A DNA stretch of 64,000 bases from Actinacidiphila yeochonensis CN732 (GCF_000745345.1 NZ_JQNR01000005.1:124001-188000); one strand, 5' to 3'. Counted from the stretch's first letter, positions 1 through 8,665 are shown. Translations and numbers: made by a program. Notes: generated from the letters alone by a model not told the origin.

Positions 1-395
1 CCTTCGGGAACTGGCACTTCTTCCGCAACTTCCTGTCCAACGTCGAGATGACGCTGGCCAAGACCGACCTGCGGATCGCCCGCCACTACGTGGAGACGCT
101 GGTGCCGGAGAACCTGCGGCACGTCTTCACCCGGATCGAGGCCGAGCACGAGCTGACGGTGCGTGAGGTTCTGCGCATCACCGGCGAGAGCGAGCTGCTG
201 GCCGGCAGCCCGGTGCTGGCCCAGACGTTCCACATCCGCGACCAGTACCTGGACCCGATCTCCTACCTCCAGGTCAGCCTGCTGTCGCGGCAGCGGGCCG
301 CGGCCGAGCGCGGCGAGGAGCCGGACCCGCTGCTGTCGCGGGCGCTGCTGCTGACCGTGAACGGCGTCGCCGCGGGCCTGCGCAACACCGGCTGA
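1..395 (+). CDS. ppc: Phosphoenolpyruvate carboxylase, C-terminal part (5' end outside the window)
   Basis: The reading frame enters the window at base 3 and gives the last 130 residues. Phosphoenolpyruvate carboxylase carries out the irreversible carboxylation of phosphoenolpyruvate to oxaloacetate, refilling the TCA cycle in the cytoplasm. Family marks that can be read are the helical stretch [15 protein letters not shown] and the extreme C-terminus [14 protein letters not shown]. The ...RNTG end is the conserved terminus of the enzyme and closes the active site. Two strong hairpins downstream probably terminate its transcript. The N-terminal catalytic His and Arg regions lie outside the window and cannot be checked. 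Confidence 0.93.
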   Translation, partial: FGNWHFFRNFLSNVEMTLAKTDLRIARHYVETLVPENLRHVFTRIEAEHELTVREVLRITGESELLAGSPVLAQTFHIRDQYLDPISYLQVSLLSRQRAAAERGEEPDPLLSRALLLTVNGVAAGLRNTG

Positions 396-494
396 GCCGG
401 CCGGGCCGGCAGGGCAGCCGCACCCGCGGCGCCGCGCCGGCACCGTTCCGGTACCGGGTCGGTACCGGGTCCGCGCCGCGCCGGCAGCCCCGCC

Positions 495-526
495 GGGAAC
501 CGGAACCCGCCGCGGTTCCGGTTCCC
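495..526. terminator. First of two tandem hairpins after ppc
   Basis: A perfect 13-bp stem (495-507 with 514-526, arm GGGAACCGGAACC) closes a 6-nt loop CGCCGC. It lies 100 nt after the ppc stop and has no T-tract, as is common for Streptomyces terminators. Its symmetry means it could act on both strands. Confidence 0.7.
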
Positions 527-536
527 TGCGCCCCGT

Positions 537-572
537 CCGGAAACCGGAACCCGCCACGGTTCCGGTTTCCGG
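537..572. terminator. Second tandem hairpin after ppc
   Basis: A perfect 15-bp stem (537-551 with 558-572, arm CCGGAAACCGGAACC) closes a 6-nt loop CGCCAC. It is 10 nt after the first hairpin and nearly identical to it, so the pair looks like a local duplication. The remainder of 396-782 holds an 11-bp tandem repeat GGTACCGGGTC at about 450-471 and no gene that can be supported. Confidence 0.7.
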
Positions 573-782
573 GCGGAACTTCCGCCAAGACGGCGCCATT
601 CCGGCGTACAGCCCCTACTCTTTTCCCACGACGCCGGTGGGGGCCGGCGTTCATCAGGGGGCGAGACGCACGGGGTCCGGCGCCCAGGAGCGGGGACGGC
701 GGTCCGCGCTCCCGGCGCCGGGCTCCACGCGCGACCACGCCCCACCGCCACTGGGGGAGTGCCCTGAAGGGGAGTGGTGTCC

Positions 783-1586
783 GTGGGTCGGATCCGGGTC
801 CTCGTCGTCGACGACCACCGCATCTTCGCCGAGTCGCTGGCCGCGGCGCTGGCGGCCGAACCGGACGTGGACGTGTCCGCGGCCGGCAGCGGGGCCGCCG
901 CGCAGCGCTGCCTCGACCGGGCGGCGGCCGACGGCCGCCGCTACGACGTCCTGCTGGTCGACGCCGATCTCGGTGTCGCCCCGCCTCCGCCGGTGGCGCT
1001 GGCCGCCGTCCCGGTGACCGCCCACGCCCAGCCGCGGCCGCTGGAGCCGCGCGACCCGGTGCTGGACGGGCTGGCGCTGGTCGAGCGGGTCCGGGCCGCG
1101 TACCCGGGCACCCGGCCGGTGGTGCTGGCCGAACGCGACGACCCGGCGCGGGCCGCGCGCGCCCTCCAGGCGGGTGCCTGGGGGTGGGTGGCCAAGGACT
1201 GCTCGCTGTCCCGGCTGCTCGCGGTGGTCCGCGGGGTGCTGCGGGACGAGACGCACCTGCCGCCGGCGCTGCTGACCGGGGTGCTGCGCGAGCTCACCGC
1301 GGCCCGCCGCCACCGTACGGAGAGCGAACGGCTGGTGGAGTCGCTGACCCCGCGTGAGCAGGAGGTGCTGCGCTGCATGGTGGCGGGGCTGGGGCGCAAG
1401 GCGGTCGCCGAACGGCTGTTCCTGTCCCCGCACACCGTCCGCACCCACATGCAGAACGTGCTGGGCAAGCTGGGCGTGCACTCCACGCTGGCGGCCGTGG
1501 CCCTGGCCCGGCGGGCCGGGGTGGGTCCGGTGGAACTGGTGCCCTCAGCCGGGGACGTTGTCGAACGGCGCGGTCAGCTGTCGTAG
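783..1586 (+). CDS. LuxR/NarL-family response regulator with a proline-rich insertion in the receiver
   Basis: A 267-residue DNA-binding response regulator. The receiver keeps the acidic pair D10-D11, the likely phospho-acceptor D60 (VLLVDAD) and K138 (WVAKD). The C-terminus carries a LuxR-type helix-turn-helix, starting LTPREQEVLRCM and running through SPHTVRTHMQNV. About 30 residues rich in Pro and Ala (roughly 65-94) sit right after the phospho-acceptor, where most receivers have a short loop. The GTG at 783 is chosen because AAGGGGAG (767-774) is well spaced before it; GTG at 774 or 777 would sit on or against that ribosome site. No histidine kinase gene is adjacent, so it is an orphan here. 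Its 3' end overlaps the convergent marR-like gene by 42 bp. Confidence 0.85.
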   Translation: MGRIRVLVVDDHRIFAESLAAALAAEPDVDVSAAGSGAAAQRCLDRAAADGRRYDVLLVDADLGVAPPPPVALAAVPVTAHAQPRPLEPRDPVLDGLALVERVRAAYPGTRPVVLAERDDPARAARALQAGAWGWVAKDCSLSRLLAVVRGVLRDETHLPPALLTGVLRELTAARRHRTESERLVESLTPREQEVLRCMVAGLGRKAVAERLFLSPHTVRTHMQNVLGKLGVHSTLAAVALARRAGVGPVELVPSAGDVVERRGQLS

Positions 1587-2042
1587 CAGCGCGGCGAGTT
1601 CGGCCCGCTGCCGCTGCGACAGCTCGCCGAGGATGGCCCGTTCCTGCGCGAGCAGCCCGGCCAGCGCCTGGTCCGCCCGGTCGCGGCCCTCGGCGGTGAG
1701 GCGGACGAGCACCCCGCGCCGGTCGCTCGGGTCGGGCAGCCGTTCGACCAGGCCCTTGTGGGCGAGGCGGTCGATGCGGTTGGTCATGGTGCCCGAGGTG
1801 ACCAGCGTCTGGGTGAGCAGTTGCCCCGGCGAGAGCTGGTACGGGGGCCCGGCCCGGCGCAGCGACGTGAGCACGTCGAACTCCCAGGGCTCCAGGCTGT
1901 GCTCGGCGAAGGCCAGCCGCCGCGCCCGGTCCAGGTGCCGGGCCAGCCTGCTGACCCGGCTGAGCACTTCCAGCGGCTCCACGTCGAGGTCGGGGCGCTC
2001 CCGCCGCCACGCAGCCACCAGCCGGTCGACCTCGTCCTCCAT
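1545..2042 (-). CDS. MarR-family transcriptional regulator
   Basis: A 165-residue winged-helix regulator of the MarR family. The DNA-binding region runs from about residue 55 to 125: LEPWEFDVLTSLRRAG, then the recognition helix around TSGTMTNRIDRLAHKGLV, then the wing RLPDPSDRRGVLVRLT. MarR proteins act as dimers, usually repress a neighbouring gene, and release DNA when a small molecule binds. It is divergent from the trans-aconitate methyltransferase gene, with a near-perfect palindrome in the 115-bp gap, so self-regulation and control of that gene are expected. Its tail overlaps the response-regulator gene in a convergent layout. Confidence 0.9.
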   Translation of the reverse strand: MEDEVDRLVAAWRRERPDLDVEPLEVLSRVSRLARHLDRARRLAFAEHSLEPWEFDVLTSLRRAGPPYQLSPGQLLTQTLVTSGTMTNRIDRLAHKGLVERLPDPSDRRGVLVRLTAEGRDRADQALAGLLAQERAILGELSQRQRAELAALLRQLTAPFDNVPG

Positions 2043-2071
2043 GCGCTCAGTGTAGTAGGTCTGTCGACGTG

Positions 2072-2095
2072 AAGTCTCTTGACATCAAGAGACTT
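2072..2095. promoter_or_regulatory. Likely MarR operator between marR-like gene and tam-like gene
   Basis: A perfect inverted repeat: AAGTCTCTTGA (2072-2082), CA spacer, TCAAGAGACTT (2085-2095). The core TCTTGA-N2-TCAAGA matches the TTGA-type half-sites bound by many MarR regulators. It starts 30 nt upstream of the regulator's start codon and ends 62 nt upstream of the methyltransferase start, where it could cover both promoters. Confidence 0.75.
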
Positions 2096-2157
2096 GTGGA
2101 GGGAGGCTGGCTCCGGAGGGCGGCCCGTGCCCACGCCGCCCGCCGAGGAGGAGCACC

Positions 2158-3015
2158 ATGCCCGCAGCAGAGCGGAACCCCGGCCCGCGGCCTGAGCCGT
2201 CCCCCGCCTGGGACCCCGGCCAGTACCTGCGCCACGCCGGCCACCGCGTCCGGCCCTTCGCCGATCTGCTCGCCCGGGTCACCGGCCTGCCGGGCGGCCG
2301 GGCACCGCGGATCGCGGACCTCGGCTGTGGCCCGGGCAACGCCACCACCGTGCTCACCGGGCGCTGGCCCGGCGCCCGCGTCACCGGCTACGACAACTCC
2401 GCGCCGATGCTGGAAGCGGCCGCCGCCCACGCCGGCCCCACCCCCGGCGGCGGCAGCCTCGACTTCCGCCCCGCCGACCTGCGCACCTGGACGCCCGATG
2501 AGTCGTACGACCTGATCGTCTCCAACGCCGCGCTCCAGTGGGTGCCGGGCCACACCGACCGCTTCGGGGACTGGCTGGCGGGGCTGAACCCGGGCGGCAC
2601 GTTCGCCTTCCAGGTGCCCGGCAACTTCGGTTCCCCCAGCCACACCCTGCTCGCCGAGGTGTGCGCCCGCCCGCGCTGGCGCGCCCGCCTCGGCCCGAAC
2701 CCGCTGCGCCACGACCACGTCATGGAGCCCGCCGGGTACCTCGACGCGCTGGTGGGCCTGGGATGCGCCGCCGTCGACGTCTGGGAGACCACCTACACCC
2801 AGCTGCTCCAGGGCCCGGACCCGGTACTGGACTGGACGAAGGGCACGGCGCTGCGCCCGGTGCTGAGCCTCCTGGACGGCGATCCGGCCGCGCGGGCCGA
2901 GTTCACCGCGGAGTACCGCGACCTCCTGCGCGCCGCCTACCCGGCGAGGCCGTACGGTACGGTCTTCCCATTCCGCCGGATCTTCGCCGTGGCCAAGGCA
3001 CCGGAGCGGCCGTAG
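2158..3015 (+). CDS. tam: Trans-aconitate 2-methyltransferase
   Basis: A 285-residue class I SAM-dependent methyltransferase. It resembles Tam, which methylates trans-aconitate, a spontaneous isomer of cis-aconitate that inhibits aconitase. SAM motif I is IADLGCGPGNATTVL (about residues 45-60), the acidic end of the second strand is GYDNS, and the Tam-type motif SNAALQWVPGH follows. The C-terminal half has WTKGT and the end YGTVFPFRRIFAVA, both usual for this family. The start has a good ribosome site (GAGGAGG) upstream. A MarR regulator is divergent with a palindrome in the gap, so this gene may respond to a small acid ligand. The substrate is inferred from family resemblance. Confidence 0.87.
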   Translation: MPAAERNPGPRPEPSPAWDPGQYLRHAGHRVRPFADLLARVTGLPGGRAPRIADLGCGPGNATTVLTGRWPGARVTGYDNSAPMLEAAAAHAGPTPGGGSLDFRPADLRTWTPDESYDLIVSNAALQWVPGHTDRFGDWLAGLNPGGTFAFQVPGNFGSPSHTLLAEVCARPRWRARLGPNPLRHDHVMEPAGYLDALVGLGCAAVDVWETTYTQLLQGPDPVLDWTKGTALRPVLSLLDGDPAARAEFTAEYRDLLRAAYPARPYGTVFPFRRIFAVAKAPERP

Positions 3016-3120
3016 CCGCCCCGCCCCCCGCGCCCGCCCCGCCGCTTACACGGGCTCGGCCCGACCGTTGACACGACGTGCCGCACGACCTCAGTACGAC
3101 CGTTCGGAGGTGCTTGTCCG

Positions 3121-3489
3121 ATGATCGCCGGCCTGGACCACGTGCAACTGGCCGCACCGCCCGGCAGCGAGCCGCGGTTGCGCGCCTTCTACACCGGCGT
3201 GCTCGGCATGGCGGAGCTGGCCAAGCCGCCGGTGCTGGCCGGCCGGGGCGGCTGCTGGTTCGCCGCCGGCGGCGCCGTACTGCACCTCGGTGTCGAGGAG
3301 GACTTCCAGGCCGCCCGTAAGGCGCACCCGGGGCTGCGTGTCACCGGCATCCACGCCTTCGCCAAGCGGCTCCAGGCCGAGGGCACCCAGCTGGTGTGGG
3401 ACTACGACCTCCCCGGCCACACCCGCTTCTACTGCCACGACCCGGTGGGCAACCGGCTGGAGTTCCTGGAGCCCCACGAGCTGAGGTGA
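3121..3489 (+). CDS. VOC-family (glyoxalase/bleomycin-resistance fold) protein
   Basis: A 122-residue single-domain vicinal oxygen chelate protein. Metal-ligand type positions can be read: an early His in GLDHVQLAAP (about residue 7), LHLGVEEDF near the middle, and a late acidic site in YCHDPVGNRLEFLEP. It probably dimerises to form its metal site. The family includes glyoxalases, dioxygenases and antibiotic-binding proteins; the sequence alone does not identify the substrate. CGGAGGTG gives a good ribosome site for the ATG. It follows the methyltransferase gene on the same strand after a gap of 105 bp holding a TTGACA (3068-3073). Confidence 0.85.
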   Translation: MIAGLDHVQLAAPPGSEPRLRAFYTGVLGMAELAKPPVLAGRGGCWFAAGGAVLHLGVEEDFQAARKAHPGLRVTGIHAFAKRLQAEGTQLVWDYDLPGHTRFYCHDPVGNRLEFLEPHELR

Positions 3490-3565
3490 GCGGCCGGGGC
3501 ACGAGCGGGTCGGAAGGCCGGAAGGCCGCAGGGCGTCAGGGCGTCAGGGCCAGGGGCGCGCGACC

Positions 3566-4051
3566 TCACGACGGCAGCGTCAGGTAGGCCCCGCCGAGCA
3601 GCAGCACGCCCGCCAGTGCCAGGCTCCACACCGTCCGCGCCGCGCGCAGCCCCAGGCCGACCACCGCCGCGGCCAGCAGCAGCGCCCCGCCCAGCGGCAG
3701 GAACGCGTACAGCACGCCACCGCCGCCGGACCGGATCGCGGTGTCGGTGCCGGGCCTGAGCACCACGTCGACCGTCTCGCCCACCCGGTGGCGCACCGGC
3801 AGGCTGACCGTCACCCGGGGCCGGGCCGAGGCGGTGCCCTTGGGCACGAACGGCCCGGTGCAGGTGGTGTCGCCGCAGGCCGCCAGCGTCACGCTGCCCT
3901 GCTCGCGGCCCTTGGTGAGCACCGCGTACTGCGCGGTGCGCCACGACGCCCACGCCCCGGACGCCAGGACGAACAGCGCCACCACCGACACGGCCACCAC
4001 CCGGGCGGCGTGCGCCGCTCCCGCGGCGCGGCCCCGGCTCGTCTTCGCCAT
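3566..4051 (-). CDS. Small membrane protein of unknown function
   Basis: A 161-residue protein not assigned to a named family. A basic N-terminus is followed by a membrane segment at about 17-36 (ending VLASGAWASW). The extracytoplasmic middle has a Cys pair (LAACGDTTCTGPF) that could form a disulfide. Two further hydrophobic segments lie at about 112-132 and 139-158. The layout suggests an outward-facing beta-rich domain held between membrane anchors. It lies between the VOC gene and pth, on the same strand as pth. Confidence 0.72.
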   Translation of the reverse strand: MAKTSRGRAAGAAHAARVVAVSVVALFVLASGAWASWRTAQYAVLTKGREQGSVTLAACGDTTCTGPFVPKGTASARPRVTVSLPVRHRVGETVDVVLRPGTDTAIRSGGGGVLYAFLPLGGALLLAAAVVGLGLRAARTVWSLALAGVLLLGGAYLTLPS

Positions 4052-4206
4052 GCCGGTGATCTTTGGCCATGGCCTGCCGTGAGGTCAACCTGCGGAGCGT
4101 GACACCCGCCGGGCCGCGGCGCACCCGGCACCCGACCACGGCTCCCGGCGCTCAGTCAGCGGCTCGCGGCTCGCCGCTGCGGGCGTCCGGCTCCGACGGC
4201 GGAGGA

Positions 4207-4800
4207 TCAGTCGTTGAACGTGTTCTGCGCGCGCTCCAGGCCCTCGGTGACCAGCGCCTCGACCGCGTCGGCGGCCCGGTCGACGAACCAGTCCAGCTCC
4301 TTGCGCTCGCTCGTCGAGAAGTCCTTGAGCACGAAGGCAGCGACGTCCATCCGGCCCGGCGGGCGGCCGATCCCGGCACGCACCCGCAGGTAGTCCGGCC
4401 CCATGGACTTGGTGAGGGACTTCAGCCCGTTGTGGCCGTTGTCGCCGCCGCCGAGCTTGAGCCGCAGGGCGGCGTAGTCGAGGTCGAGTTCGTCGTGGAC
4501 GGCGACGATCTGGTGGGTCGGGACCTTGTAGAAGTCCCGGAGCGCGTTGACGGGACCGCCCGAGAGGTTCATGAACGACTGCGGCTTGGCCAGCACCACC
4601 CGGCGGCCGGCCGGTCCGGGCGGCCCGAGCCGGCCCTCGACGACCTGTGCCTGCGCCTTCTGGGCCCGCTTGAAGCGGCCCCCGATCCGCTCGGCCAGCA
4701 GGTCGGCCACCATGAAGCCGATGTTGTGCCGGTTGCCGGCGTACTCGGGCCCGGGGTTGCCCAGGCCGACGACCATCCACGGTCCAGCGCTGTCGCTCAT
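4207..4800 (-). CDS. pth: Peptidyl-tRNA hydrolase
   Basis: A 197-residue Pth-type peptidyl-tRNA hydrolase, which frees tRNA from peptidyl-tRNA lost by stalled ribosomes. The catalytic His is H25 in NRHNIGFMV. The substrate-binding motif SFMNLSGG and the catalytic-centre motif [18 protein letters not shown] with GHNGL are intact. Length is normal for actinomycetes. It is downstream of rplY on the same strand, a common pairing of translation genes. A 10-bp tandem repeat lies just upstream of its start, and a rplY terminator lies in the same gap, so pth probably has its own promoter. Confidence 0.96.
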   Translation of the reverse strand: MSDSAGPWMVVGLGNPGPEYAGNRHNIGFMVADLLAERIGGRFKRAQKAQAQVVEGRLGPPGPAGRRVVLAKPQSFMNLSGGPVNALRDFYKVPTHQIVAVHDELDLDYAALRLKLGGGDNGHNGLKSLTKSMGPDYLRVRAGIGRPPGRMDVAAFVLKDFSTSERKELDWFVDRAADAVEALVTEGLERAQNTFND

Positions 4801-4820
4801 CGGCGTCTCCGTCTCGTCTG

Positions 4821-4893
4821 CGGTCGTCCGCGGTCGCCCGCGGTCCTCCGCGGTCGTCTGCCGGTCGTCCGCCTGTCGTCCGCGGTCGTCTCG
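4821..4893. repeat. 10-bp tandem repeat upstream of pth
   Basis: Four consecutive 10-mers of the type CGGTCGTCCG (4821-4860) are followed by degenerate copies to about 4893. The period is close to one helical turn. It is noncoding and lies 20-93 nt upstream of the pth start codon. Confidence 0.7.
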
Positions 4894-4965
4894 GATGGTC
4901 TCAGATCCCCCGTCGGCGGTCTCGGCGCGGCCTCGGCGCGTGCCCCTCCGACCCCGCGCACCGCC

Positions 4966-5002
4966 GCGCCCGCCGACCCTCCCGGAGAGGGCCGGCGGGC
5001 GC
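4966..5002 (-). terminator. Terminator after rplY
   Basis: A 16-bp stem (4966-4981 with 4987-5002) has a 5-nt loop. The single non-Watson-Crick pair is a G-U in minus-strand RNA but an A-C mismatch in plus-strand RNA, so it favours minus-strand transcripts. It is 33 nt after the rplY stop codon. Confidence 0.75.
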
Positions 5003-5034
5003 CGGACGGTGTCGCGGTGGAGTGACCCGGAGGA

Positions 5035-5673
5035 TCAGTCCTCGGCCGGGGCCTCGGCGGCCTCGGTGGCCTCGTCGGCCTCGGCGACCGCGGTCTCCTC
5101 GGCCTCGCCCTCGGCGGGCTCCTCCTCGACCTCGATCTGGGCGGCGACGACCTGGATCACGGCGGTGTCACCCTCGACGGCGAGAGCGGAGCCGCGCGGC
5201 AGCTCGATGTCCTTGGCGAGGATCGCGGCGCCCGCCTCCAGGCCCTCGACCGACACGGTGAAGGACTCGGGGATGTGGGTGGCCTCGGCCTCGACCGGCA
5301 GGGCGGTGAGCAGGTGCTCCAGGAGGTTGCCGCCGGGGGCCAGCTCGCCCTCGGTGAGGACGGGGACCTCGACGGTGACCTTCTCGCCGCGCTTGACGGC
5401 CAGCAGGTCGACGTGCTCCAGGAAGCCCTTCAGCGGGTCGCGCTGCACGGCCTTGGGGATGACCAGCTCGGAGCCGCCGTCGATCTCCAGGGAGATCAGC
5501 ACGTTCGGGGTGCGCAGCGCGAGCAGCAGCTCGTGGCCCGGGATGGTGACGTGCTTCGGGTCGGCGCCGTGGCCGTAGACGACGGCGGGGACGCGGTTGG
5601 CGCGGCGCACGCGGCGGGAGGCGCCCTTGCCGAACTCGGTACGGATCTCGGCGGGGATCTTGACCTCGGCCAT
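5035..5673 (-). CDS. rplY: 50S ribosomal protein L25/general stress protein Ctc
   Basis: A 212-residue two-domain L25 of the TL5/Ctc type that binds 5S rRNA in the large subunit. The start MAEVKIPAEIRTEFGKGASR is typical, followed by RRANRVPAVVYGHG. The C-terminal beta domain begins near residue 95. The last 30 residues are an acidic tail rich in Glu and Ala, also usual in actinomycete L25. The ATG at 5673 has a GGAG ribosome site nearby; the frame stays open upstream but that part does not resemble L25. It lies between prs and pth, a conserved order in many bacteria. Confidence 0.96.
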   Translation of the reverse strand: MAEVKIPAEIRTEFGKGASRRVRRANRVPAVVYGHGADPKHVTIPGHELLLALRTPNVLISLEIDGGSELVIPKAVQRDPLKGFLEHVDLLAVKRGEKVTVEVPVLTEGELAPGGNLLEHLLTALPVEAEATHIPESFTVSVEGLEAGAAILAKDIELPRGSALAVEGDTAVIQVVAAQIEVEEEPAEGEAEETAVAEADEATEAAEAPAED

Positions 5674-5901
5674 GATCGACTCCTCTGTGTGGACGGTGGT
5701 GGACGGTCGCCCGACCCCGACGGGCCGTTCCCACGTTCCGAACACGAGGAGCGCGTCGATCACGGAGGCATCACCGGAAACACGTTCCGGCGACCTCCCT
5801 CGCCGAGCAACGCCCGACAGCGTAACCGGAGTGCGGCCCGTGGACGAAATCGGCCCTCTCCGGAGCCGGACCGTCCGCGCCCGGACACGGGTACGGACAC
5901 G

Positions 5902-5940
5902 GGTACGGCGCCGCACCCGCGAGGGGTCCGGCGCCGTACC
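5902..5940 (-). terminator. Terminator after prs
   Basis: Perfect 11-bp arms GGTACGGCGCC (5902-5912) and GGCGCCGTACC (5930-5940) enclose 17 nt that can pair further (ACCC with GGGT). It lies 31 nt after the prs stop on the minus strand. A 12-bp direct repeat GGACACGGGTAC (5883-5906) overlaps its edge. The rest of 5674-5901 is the upstream region of rplY. Confidence 0.7.
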
Positions 5941-5971
5941 GATTCTGCTCAGCCGCGGGGCGGGCCCGCCG

Positions 5972-6949
5972 TCAGTGCGCGCCCTCGAAGAGGCTGGTGA
6001 CCGAGCCGTCCTCGAAGACCTCGCGCACCGCGTTGGCGATGGTCGGCGCCATCGACAGCACGGTGATCTTGTCCAGTTCGAGCTCCGCCGGAGTGGGCAG
6101 CGTGTCGGTGAAGACGAACTCGCTGACCTTGGAGTTCTTCAGCCGGTCCGCGGCCGGGCCGGACAGCACGCCGTGGGTGGCGGTGACGATGACGTCCTCG
6201 GCCCCGTTGGCGAACAGCGCGTCGGCGGCGGCGCAGATCGTGCCGCCGGTGTCGATCATGTCGTCGACGAGCACGCACACGCGGCCCTTGACGTCACCGA
6301 CCACCTCGTGGACCTTGACCTGGTTGGCGACGTCGGGGTCGCGGCGCTTGTGGACGATGGCCAGCGGCGCGCCCAGCCGGTCGCACCAGCGGTCGGCGAC
6401 CCGCACCCGCCCGGCGTCCGGGGAGACGACGGTGAGCTTGGAGCGGTCGACCTTGGAGCCCACGTAGTCGGCCAGCACCGGCAGCGCGAAGAGGTGGTCC
6501 ACCGGGCCGTCGAAGAAGCCCTGGATCTGGTCGGTGTGCAGATCGACGGTGAGGATGCGGTCCGCGCCGGCGGTCTTGAACAGGTCCGCCACCAGGCGGG
6601 CAGAGATCGGCTCGCGGCCGCGGTGCTTCTTGTCCTGCCGGGCGTAGCCGTAGAACGGCACGATCACGGTGATGCTCCGCGCGGAGGCCCGCTTCAGAGC
6701 GTCCAGCATGATCAGCTGTTCCATGATCCACTGGTTGATCGGGCTGGTGTGGCTCTGCATGAGGAAGCAGTCCGCGCCGCGGGCCGACTCCTCGAAACGC
6801 ACGTAGATCTCGCCGTTGGCGAAGTCGAAAGCGCGTGTGGGTACCAGCTCGACGCCGAGTTCGCTTGCCACCGCCTCCGCCAGATCGGGGTGGGCGCGGC
6901 CGGAGAAGAGCATCAGCTTCTTCTCACCGGTCGTCTTGATCCCGGTCAC
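5972..6949 (-). CDS. prs: Ribose-phosphate pyrophosphokinase (PRPP synthetase)
   Basis: A 325-residue class I PRPP synthetase, making PRPP from ribose 5-phosphate and ATP for purine, pyrimidine, His, Trp and NAD synthesis. The start VTGIKTTGEKKLMLFSGRAH matches the Streptomyces form, with AAGGAG well placed before the GTG at 6949. Readable motifs are the divalent-cation region DLHTDQIQGFF, the flexible-loop region YGYARQDKKHRGREP, and the ribose-phosphate loop VLVDDMIDTGGT. It follows glmU by 198 bp on the same strand, the usual glmU-prs order. A terminator lies just after it. Confidence 0.97.
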   Translation of the reverse strand: MTGIKTTGEKKLMLFSGRAHPDLAEAVASELGVELVPTRAFDFANGEIYVRFEESARGADCFLMQSHTSPINQWIMEQLIMLDALKRASARSITVIVPFYGYARQDKKHRGREPISARLVADLFKTAGADRILTVDLHTDQIQGFFDGPVDHLFALPVLADYVGSKVDRSKLTVVSPDAGRVRVADRWCDRLGAPLAIVHKRRDPDVANQVKVHEVVGDVKGRVCVLVDDMIDTGGTICAAADALFANGAEDVIVTATHGVLSGPAADRLKNSKVSEFVFTDTLPTPAELELDKITVLSMAPTIANAVREVFEDGSVTSLFEGAH

Positions 6950-7147
6950 TGCACCGTCTCCTTGGGGTTCGACTGGTGTTCGAGGCAGCGCCGCGCTGAG
7001 GTCAGGCGGGCTGGTCCGAGGCAGCGCCGTCCCAGGGCAGGCGGGCCGGCGGAATTGTGTGCACCACACACGGTACGCCCCATCCGGTGTACCTGTGCAC
7101 CTCAGGAGGGCGGGATGAGACGACCCTCACTCCGGGTCGGGACGTGG

Positions 7148-8593
7148 TCAGTCCTGCTGGTCACGGGCCCGTTCGGCGGCCTGGGCGGCGGCGCTGCCCG
7201 GACGCTTGCGGGCCACCCAGCCCTCGATGTTGCGCTGCTGCCCGCGGGCCACGGCCAGCGAGCCGGAGGGCACGTCCTTGGTGATCACCGATCCGGCGGC
7301 GGTGTACACGCCGTCGCCGACCACCCGCGGGGCGACGAACATGTTGTCCGCGCCGGTCCTGCAGTGGCTGCCGATGGTGGTGTGGTGCTTGGACTCCCCG
7401 TCGTAGTTGACGAAGACGGTGGCGGCGCCGATGTTGGTGTGGTCGCCGATGGTGGCGTCGCCGACGTAGCTCAGGTGCGGCACCTTGGTGCCCTCGCCGA
7501 TCCGGGCGTTCTTCATCTCGACGTAGGTGCCGGCCTTGGCGTCCTTGCCGAGCCGGGTGCCCGGCCGCAGGTAGGCGTAGGGGCCGACGCTCGCGCCGGG
7601 GCCGACCTCGGCGTGGTCGGCGACGGCGTGGGTGATCCGGGCGCCGGCGCCCACGGAGGTGTCGGTGAGAGTGCAGCCGGGGCCGACCTCGGCCCCCTCG
7701 GCGAGGCTGGTGGCGCCCAGGAGCTGGGTGTTGGGGTGGACCAGCGAGTCGGGCGCGAAGGTGACATCGACGTCCACCCAGGTGCTGGCCGGGTCCACGA
7801 TGGTGGCGCCGTCGCGCATCGCGCGCTCCAGCAGGCGGGTGTTGAGCACCCGCCGGGCCTCGGCGAGCTGCACCCGGTCGTTGACCCCGGCGACCTCGCG
7901 GTGGTCGGCGGCGGTGAACGCGCCGACCCGGTGCCCGGCCTCGCGCAGGATGGCGAGGGTGTCGGTCAGGTACTCCTCGCCCTGCGCGTTGTCCGCGGTG
8001 ACCTTGCCGAGCGCCTCGGCCAGCAGCCGCCCGTCGTAGGCGTACACGCCGGAGTTGATCTCGCGGACCGCGCGCAGCGCCTCGGTGGCGTCCTTCTGCT
8101 CGACGATCGCGTCGACCTGGCCGTCCGGGCCGCGCACGATCCGGCCGTAGCCGGTCGGGTCGGGCACCTGGGCGGTGAGCACGGTCATGGCGTTGCCGGC
8201 CTCGTGGTGGGCGGCGGTGAGGGCCTCCAGCGTCCCGGCGGTCAGCAGCGGCACGTCACCGTAGGTGACGACGACCGTGCCCTCCGGGACGGCGCCGCGG
8301 CGGGCCAGCTCGCCCAGGGCGGCACGGACGGCGTGCCCGGTGCCGAGCTGGCGGTCCTGGACGGCGGCGACGACCCCGGCGTCCACGCCGGCCAGGTGCT
8401 CGGTGACGCGCTCGCGGGCGTGTCCGACGACCACGACCAGGTGCTCGGGCCGCAGCGCGCGGGCGGCGGCCACGGCGTGGCCGACCAGGGTGCGGCCGCA
8501 GATGGCGTGCAGGATCTTGGGCGTCGCCGACCTCATACGGGTGCCCTCGCCCGCAGCGAGGATGACGACGGCGGCCGGACGGTTCGGGCTCAC
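7148..8593 (-). CDS. glmU: Bifunctional GlmU: N-acetylglucosamine-1-phosphate uridyltransferase / glucosamine-1-phosphate acetyltransferase
   Basis: A 481-residue bifunctional enzyme that makes UDP-GlcNAc for peptidoglycan. The N-terminal nucleotidyltransferase has the signature [11 protein letters not shown] followed by PKILH. The C-terminal half is a left-handed beta helix of hexapeptide repeats with the acetyltransferase region [20 protein letters not shown]. The GTG at 8593 is preferred because GAGGAG lies 7-8 nt before it, while the upstream ATG at 8611 lies ahead of that ribosome site. The last 30 residues are a disordered tail. It leads the glmU-prs pair. Confidence 0.96.
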   Translation of the reverse strand: MSPNRPAAVVILAAGEGTRMRSATPKILHAICGRTLVGHAVAAARALRPEHLVVVVGHARERVTEHLAGVDAGVVAAVQDRQLGTGHAVRAALGELARRGAVPEGTVVVTYGDVPLLTAGTLEALTAAHHEAGNAMTVLTAQVPDPTGYGRIVRGPDGQVDAIVEQKDATEALRAVREINSGVYAYDGRLLAEALGKVTADNAQGEEYLTDTLAILREAGHRVGAFTAADHREVAGVNDRVQLAEARRVLNTRLLERAMRDGATIVDPASTWVDVDVTFAPDSLVHPNTQLLGATSLAEGAEVGPGCTLTDTSVGAGARITHAVADHAEVGPGASVGPYAYLRPGTRLGKDAKAGTYVEMKNARIGEGTKVPHLSYVGDATIGDHTNIGAATVFVNYDGESKHHTTIGSHCRTGADNMFVAPRVVGDGVYTAAGSVITKDVPSGSLAVARGQQRNIEGWVARKRPGSAAAQAAERARDQQD

Positions 8594-8665
8594 GCGGAGA
8601 CTCCTCGGCATCGGATCTGGGAACGTCCGCAGCTTACCGAGGGTGCCGGGACTTCTCCCGGTCCG

